Origin: Pseudoruegeria sp. SK021
GTDB taxonomy: Bacteria > Pseudomonadota > Alphaproteobacteria > Rhodobacterales > Rhodobacteraceae
Direction of reading: 5' to 3'
Length of the DNA: 64,000 bases
Assembly (NCBI RefSeq): GCF_002119405.1
Contig: NZ_MTBG01000001.1
Span: 434,001 to 498,000, forward strand
Position numbers and translations under genes: made by a program. The stretch's first letter is position 1. Each line of letters opens with the position of its first letter. The notes below the pieces were generated by a model that was given only the letters and a program-made list of their open reading frames with translations, was not told the DNA's origin and did no database searches. This document shows, in pieces, positions 59,897 to 64,000 of this stretch.

Positions 59897-61534
59897 GTGC
59901 AGCAATTACTCAACCTATGGTCTCATCTTGATCTCCGTCGCCGTGGACTGGTGGTTCTGGCCACAGTGGCGGTTTTCGCTGCTGTTTTAGGGCTATCGAG
60001 AATGGCCGCCACTCCATCAATGGCGCTGTTATATTCCGGGCTGGACAACGCTCAGGCGGGCGACGTCATCCAAGCATTGGACCAGCAGGGTGCGACCTAT
60101 GATGTGCGCGGCGGCGCCATTTATGTGGACGCGTCGCTGCGCGACCAACTGCGGATGACCCTCGCGGGTGATGGTCTCCCGGCGGATTCGGGCGCAGGTT
60201 ATGAATTATTGGACACCCTGTCCGGCTTCGGCACGACATCACAGATGTTCGATGCTGCATACTGGCGTGCAAAAGAGGGTGAATTGGCACGAACGATTGT
60301 GGCCAACCGGACAATTCGGAACGCACGTGTCCATATTGCCAATTCAAGTGCGACTCCCTTCCGGCGTGCACAAAATCCAACGGCATCGGTCTCGATCACC
60401 ACCGCGGGAACCGGGCTGACAGATGAAAATGCGACGGCATTTCGATACCTCGTGGCATCAGCCGTGGCTGGCCTTTCTCCCGATGACGTTGCCATCATTG
60501 ATGCCACCACGGGACGCGTTCTTGGTCCAAAATCCGACTCCGATGCCCAGAATTCCGGTGACGACAAGGCGACCGCCCTGAAGGCAAATGTCGAACGCCT
60601 GCTTGAAGCCCGGGTCGGCCCGGGCAATGCGATTGTCGAGGTCAGCATCGAATCGGTTACGGATCGCGAATCAATTCTTGAACGACGATTTGATCCTCAA
60701 AGCCGTGTCGCTATCAGCACCGACGTCGAAGAAATTTCGACATCCGAAACGAATGCCGGCGGCGCCGGTGTCACGGTCGCCAGCAACCTTCCAGACGGAG
60801 CTGCGGCCGCCGGAAATGACGGAAACTCGCAAAGCCAGAACAGCGAAACCCGCGAACGCACCAACTATGAAGTCTCAGAGACCACACGCGAAATCACGCG
60901 CACGCCGGGGGCGATCAAACGCCTTACGGTTGCCGTCTTGCTGAACGGCCTTCCGGCAGAGGCTGGCGTGCAGGGTCGGCCCGATGCAGAACTGGACTCA
61001 CTGAGAGAACTCGTCGCTTCGGCCGTCGGCTTCGACGAAAGTCGCGGTGACGTCATCACACTGAAATCGCTGGAGTTCGGCGCGGTTCCGCAACTGGGAA
61101 CAGAGGCAACTGCAGGTGTTCTGGGACGCCTCGCGCTGGAGCCCATGCGGCTGCTTCAACTTGGGGTGCTAAGTTTGGTCGCGTTAGCCTTGGGCCTGTT
61201 CGTGGTACGCCCGATTCTGTCCGGCCAGGCAGCCCAGACTGATTTAGAGCAACTCTCTTTGTCGAACATGCGCTCGGTGCCCTCGGACGGCGCTGGCGAA
61301 GACGCTTCGATCGTCGAGGGTAGTGCAGTTTCAGCGACTGCAGCAGGCGACCGCGGCATCCCAGCAATCGCCCAAATCCAAAACCCTGTCGGGCCTGAAG
61401 CCGCGTTAACGCCGATCGATGCCGGTCATGAATCCGTCGCGAACCTGAAAAAACTGATCGAGGATCGCCGCCCCGACACCATCGAAATCCTGCGCAGTTG
61501 GCTTGAAGACGACAGCCTAGAGGAATCAGTTTAG
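59897..61534 (+). CDS. fliF: Flagellar M-ring protein FliF
   Basis: A 545-residue MS-ring protein anchoring the rotor. N-terminal and C-terminal membrane helices are at about 18-36 and 415-440. The Ring-building domains show YSGLDNAQAGDVIQALDQQG and RVHIANSSATPFRR, and a low-complexity Asn/Gln/Ser insert is at about 285-325. GTG start supported by GGGGAG. First gene of fliF-fliH-fliN-fliP. Confidence 0.94.
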   Translation: MQQLLNLWSHLDLRRRGLVVLATVAVFAAVLGLSRMAATPSMALLYSGLDNAQAGDVIQALDQQGATYDVRGGAIYVDASLRDQLRMTLAGDGLPADSGAGYELLDTLSGFGTTSQMFDAAYWRAKEGELARTIVANRTIRNARVHIANSSATPFRRAQNPTASVSITTAGTGLTDENATAFRYLVASAVAGLSPDDVAIIDATTGRVLGPKSDSDAQNSGDDKATALKANVERLLEARVGPGNAIVEVSIESVTDRESILERRFDPQSRVAISTDVEEISTSETNAGGAGVTVASNLPDGAAAAGNDGNSQSQNSETRERTNYEVSETTREITRTPGAIKRLTVAVLLNGLPAEAGVQGRPDAELDSLRELVASAVGFDESRGDVITLKSLEFGAVPQLGTEATAGVLGRLALEPMRLLQLGVLSLVALALGLFVVRPILSGQAAQTDLEQLSLSNMRSVPSDGAGEDASIVEGSAVSATAAGDRGIPAIAQIQNPVGPEAALTPIDAGHESVANLKKLIEDRRPDTIEILRSWLEDDSLEESV

Positions 61535-62142
61535 TGGGACGCCCTTTGATTTTGGAAGAATTCACCGTGCCGTTTACTGCAACGGCCGCCGGGGGCACTG
61601 CGTCCGGTCCCGGACACATCCTGCCAGAAGAACAGCGCCTCGTTGCATTCGAACACGGTTACAAAGCCGGTTGGGACGACGCCGTCACCGCGCAATCCGA
61701 AGACAACGGTAGTATCTCTGCAGATCTTGCCGGCAATCTGCGCGACCTGTCCTTTACCTTCCAAGAGGCGCGGCTTCATATCCTGAAAGGGGTGGAGCCG
61801 CTGGTACGAGAGATCGTCAAATCCGTTCTGCCGGACTTGGCCAGCCAAACCCTGCCAGATTTGGTGGTCGAACGCCTGCACACGTTTCTCGCCAGCGCGG
61901 TTGAGCCCCCGATAATTTTAATGGTTGCTCCGGCCTCCCGCGCCGCCGTCGAAGCGGCGATGCCGCAGACCCCCGGCTTTCCAGTTCTGATCCGCGAAGA
62001 ACCAACCTTGGCCGAGGGACAAGCATTCCTGCGGGCGGGCCTGGTCGAAGAGTCCATCGACACGGCAGCCGCCATTTCTGAGATCCGGGCATCAATCGAA
62101 GATTTTTTCTCTTTAAGCGAAGGACTTAAGGCACATGGGTGA
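61534..62142 (+). CDS. fliH: FliH-like flagellar export regulator
   Basis: A 202-residue protein in the fliH position between fliF and fliN. A middle segment (EHGYKAGWDDAVTAQ) and a C-terminal domain (EPLVREIVKSVLPDLASQTL) fit the FliH/YscL type that holds the export ATPase FliI. Sequence similarity is low, as is usual for this family. GTG start overlaps the fliF stop by one base. Confidence 0.72.
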   Translation: MGRPLILEEFTVPFTATAAGGTASGPGHILPEEQRLVAFEHGYKAGWDDAVTAQSEDNGSISADLAGNLRDLSFTFQEARLHILKGVEPLVREIVKSVLPDLASQTLPDLVVERLHTFLASAVEPPIILMVAPASRAAVEAAMPQTPGFPVLIREEPTLAEGQAFLRAGLVEESIDTAAAISEIRASIEDFFSLSEGLKAHG

Positions 62143-62437
62143 CAGTCAGGACAGCCGAGCAAGCGGGTCAGGGCAGGACCGGGCAGCAAATCCGTTCACG
62201 CGCGTCCCGATTGAAGTGCGCGTATCAGTGGGCCGCGCCCATCCGACGGTTCGGGAGCTGTTGCAGCTCACCCGCGACTCAATCCTGCAACTGGACAGAC
62301 GCGTCGAAGATCCGGTCGACTTATTTGTCGGCGATAAACTGATCGCCCGCGGGCAACTGGAAGAATTGTCCGGCGACCAAGCCGGGCAATTGGCTGTCAG
62401 ATTGACCGAGGTCGCGGCGGACAATGGCGATCTGTAA
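62135..62437 (+). CDS. fliN: Flagellar motor switch protein FliN
   Basis: A 100-residue C-ring component (SpoA domain, VPIEVRVSVGRAHPTVRELL, VDLFVGDKLIARGQL). It overlaps fliH by eight bases and fliP by 14 bases, indicating coupled translation. Confidence 0.92.
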   Translation: MGDSQDSRASGSGQDRAANPFTRVPIEVRVSVGRAHPTVRELLQLTRDSILQLDRRVEDPVDLFVGDKLIARGQLEELSGDQAGQLAVRLTEVAADNGDL

Positions 62438-63197
62438 ACGTCGTCATGGCCGTGCGGGGCTGTACGGTTTAGTGGCGCTCAGCATCGGTCTGGCGGGCCT
62501 GCCGCTGATGGCAATGGCGCAGCAATCCGGGCTGGATTCCGGCCTAGGCTTACTTGAGCCCGGTTCGGTGTCCGGACGCACGGTGCAGTTGTTTTTACTG
62601 GTGACCGTCCTCAGCCTCGCGCCGGGGCTGGCGATCATGGTGACCTGTTTTCCATTTATCGTAACCGTTTTGTCGATTCTGCGACAAGCCATCGGCTTAC
62701 AGCAATCTCCTCCCAACATGCTGATTGTCAGCTTGGCGCTGTTCTTGACCTATTTCGTGATGGACCCGGTCCTGACCGAAGCTTGGGCCCGAGGCGTCGA
62801 GCCATTTCTGGCAGGGACTGCCGATGTCCGGCAAGCCTTCGACTTGGCGATCGTCCCGTTCCGCGGCTTTATGTCGAACAGACTTGACCCCGATACGTTC
62901 GCAACTTTGTCAGCTCTTCGTGACCCGTCGGGAGCAATTTTGCCGGGACCAGACGCGCCTTTGTCAGTATTGGTGCCCTCTTTCCTGTTGTCTGAAATCG
63001 CGCGCGCGTTTGAAATAGGGTTCCTAATCTTCCTGCCCTTTCTGATCATCGATCTGGTTGTCGCCGCGATCTTGATGTCCATGGGCATGATGATGGTTCC
63101 GCCCGCGATCGTATCACTGCCATTCAAGCTGGCATTTTTCGTGGTGGCCGATGGCTGGACGCTGGTGTCGAGCGCGCTTGTCCGCAGCTATTTCTAA
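62424..63197 (+). CDS. fliP: Flagellar type III export protein FliP
   Basis: A 257-residue export-gate protein with a signal-like N-terminus and four or so membrane helices. Family motifs are MVTCFPFIVTVLSILRQAIG, QSPPNMLIVSLALFLTYFVM and IGFLIFLPFLIIDLVVAAIL. It is last of the recognised flagellar genes in this operon. Confidence 0.94.
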   Translation: MAICKRRHGRAGLYGLVALSIGLAGLPLMAMAQQSGLDSGLGLLEPGSVSGRTVQLFLLVTVLSLAPGLAIMVTCFPFIVTVLSILRQAIGLQQSPPNMLIVSLALFLTYFVMDPVLTEAWARGVEPFLAGTADVRQAFDLAIVPFRGFMSNRLDPDTFATLSALRDPSGAILPGPDAPLSVLVPSFLLSEIARAFEIGFLIFLPFLIIDLVVAAILMSMGMMMVPPAIVSLPFKLAFFVVADGWTLVSSALVRSYF

Positions 63198-63262
63198 CGA
63201 GGGAGCCCTTGCTCTAACTGGGCACCCTTGCGGAACGCCACCATTGTCTTCACTGTTGGCGG

Positions 63263-63907
63263 GTGAACAGGCATATACAAATCAGTCCGACAGCCGACCT
63301 AACCGCGTGCGCATTCTGCGATGCGCTCTATACGGTCAGCGAGGTGCCGTCAGGCGGGGTCGGCAGATGCAACCGCTGCCGGGCCATTTTATACGCCCCC
63401 CGGGACAACGCCATCGCGAAGATCGTCGCCTATTCTGCGGCCGCCCTAAGCCTCATGGTGGTTGCAATCGGATATCCGTTTCTGGAAATTCATACGTCTG
63501 GCCTGTCCAGTAAGGCCTCGGTCATTGATGCGATCCTTGCTTTCGCCGAGAACTCAGGCATGATGGCCCCCCTCTCGGCAGTCGTGGCGGCCTTGATCGT
63601 GCTATTGCCGGTTATTCGCATTTCCGGAATGATCTATACGACCGTTCCGATGCTCTTCGATCGACCACTCCTGCCCTATGCGAAGAATGTCTTCATGATC
63701 GTCATGCGGCTTCGGCCATGGGCAATGGCGGAAATTTTCATTATTGGGGTCGCAGTGGCCTTGGTGAAAATCGGCTCGCTAGCGACAGTCAGTTTTGGTC
63801 CCGCGTTCTGGGCATTTGTCGGATTTGTCGTGCTGATCGTGGCCAAGGACGTGGTCCTTTGTGAAAGAACAATGTGGCGCACTCTGGACACATATCAAAA
63901 ACGCTGA
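63263..63907 (+). CDS. PqiA-type inner-membrane protein
   Basis: A 214-residue protein of the paraquat-inducible protein A family, associated with MCE lipid transport. An N-terminal zinc ribbon (CAFCDALY and CNRCRAIL) is followed by four membrane helices. GTG start. It is the first of a tandem PqiA pair next to flagellar genes, 65 bases after fliP. Confidence 0.85.
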   Translation: MNRHIQISPTADLTACAFCDALYTVSEVPSGGVGRCNRCRAILYAPRDNAIAKIVAYSAAALSLMVVAIGYPFLEIHTSGLSSKASVIDAILAFAENSGMMAPLSAVVAALIVLLPVIRISGMIYTTVPMLFDRPLLPYAKNVFMIVMRLRPWAMAEIFIIGVAVALVKIGSLATVSFGPAFWAFVGFVVLIVAKDVVLCERTMWRTLDTYQKR

Positions 63908-64000
63908 CCGCCCGGAACTCGGGTCTGGTAGCCTGCCGCCACTGCGGACGGGTGTGGGCCGCCGATCAGGCGCGTTGCACCCGCTGTGGCGGGACGTTAT
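63874..64000 (+). CDS. Second PqiA-type gene (5' part, cut by window end)
   Basis: The visible frame reads a zinc ribbon with ACRHCGRVW and CTRCGG, matching a second PqiA half. The start is uncertain: an in-frame GTG at 63874 would overlap the first PqiA gene by 34 bases, while a CTG at 63904 overlaps the stop. Only about 40 residues are present and the gene continues past 64000. Confidence 0.65.
   Translation, partial: MAHSGHISKTLTARNSGLVACRHCGRVWAADQARCTRCGGTL

Overview
The window looks like chromosomal DNA of an alphaproteobacterium of the Rhodobacteraceae (Roseobacter-type). Evidence includes a GC-rich composition, the cluster SRP RNA / dnaX / ybaB / recR, a fbc-type petABC operon, glutathione-dependent formaldehyde oxidation, a DUF1013 (TrcR) regulator, DUF2794, COQ9, a GAAC-N7-GAAC LexA box and an alphaproteobacterial flagellar cluster with MotE- and DUF6468-type genes. 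I see no phage, insertion sequence or CRISPR array; most of the window is core genome. The family assignment rests on recognised gene types and not on any database search.

Layout. 1-7 kb: membrane cytochrome c, pheA, nudC with an SRPBCC gene, a cyclic-nucleotide phosphodiesterase/nucleotidase, a YpfJ-type metalloprotease and a DMT permease. 7-10.3 kb: SRP RNA, then dnaX-ybaB-recR. 10.3-20 kb: a VPLPA-CTERM secreted protein behind a hairpin-rich leader, TrcR, RNase T2, a beta-barrel protein, a quinone oxidoreductase coupled to COQ9, rpsU, an MFS permease, mscL, a UPF0303 gene and a LysR regulator. 20.2-27.9 kb: a probable catabolic operon of unknown substrate (TRAP dctPQM, DapA-like lyase, cytoplasmic molybdopterin oxidoreductase, atypical SDR, shikimate/quinate-type dehydrogenase) divergent from the LysR gene. 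28-36.4 kb: tRNA-Lys, dapF-mtaB, a GST, an LpxQ-like barrel, petABC, a 24-residue membrane peptide and aroC. 36.4-43.3 kb: HAD phosphatase, PHA-depolymerase-type esterase with a ribbon-helix-helix gene, and the formaldehyde genes fghA and frmA on either side of a TetR gene. 43.4-54.6 kb: I78 inhibitor lipoprotein, LexA-controlled imuB, peptidases, carbonic anhydrase, asd, a capsule-type protein, and a SulP transporter with a universal stress protein. 54.7-64 kb: divergent flagellar operons (fliL, DUF6468, motE, motA and a large AMIN/helical-repeat protein leftward; fliF, fliH, fliN, fliP rightward), then two PqiA-type genes, the second cut by the window end.

The most unusual signal is a family of three intergenic arrays of contiguous 11-bp units built on GTCCGAC, with 4, 4 and 5 units, ending about 90-120 bp before the start codons of dnaX, the UPF0303 gene and imuB. 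Their exact one-helical-turn phasing and promoter-proximal position suggest a binding array for an unidentified regulator. Other notable points are an imuB without adjacent imuA or dnaE2, a 798-residue periplasmic protein translationally coupled to motA, an SDR with a replaced catalytic Tyr and Lys, and near-consensus CtrA sites between the divergent flagellar operons.
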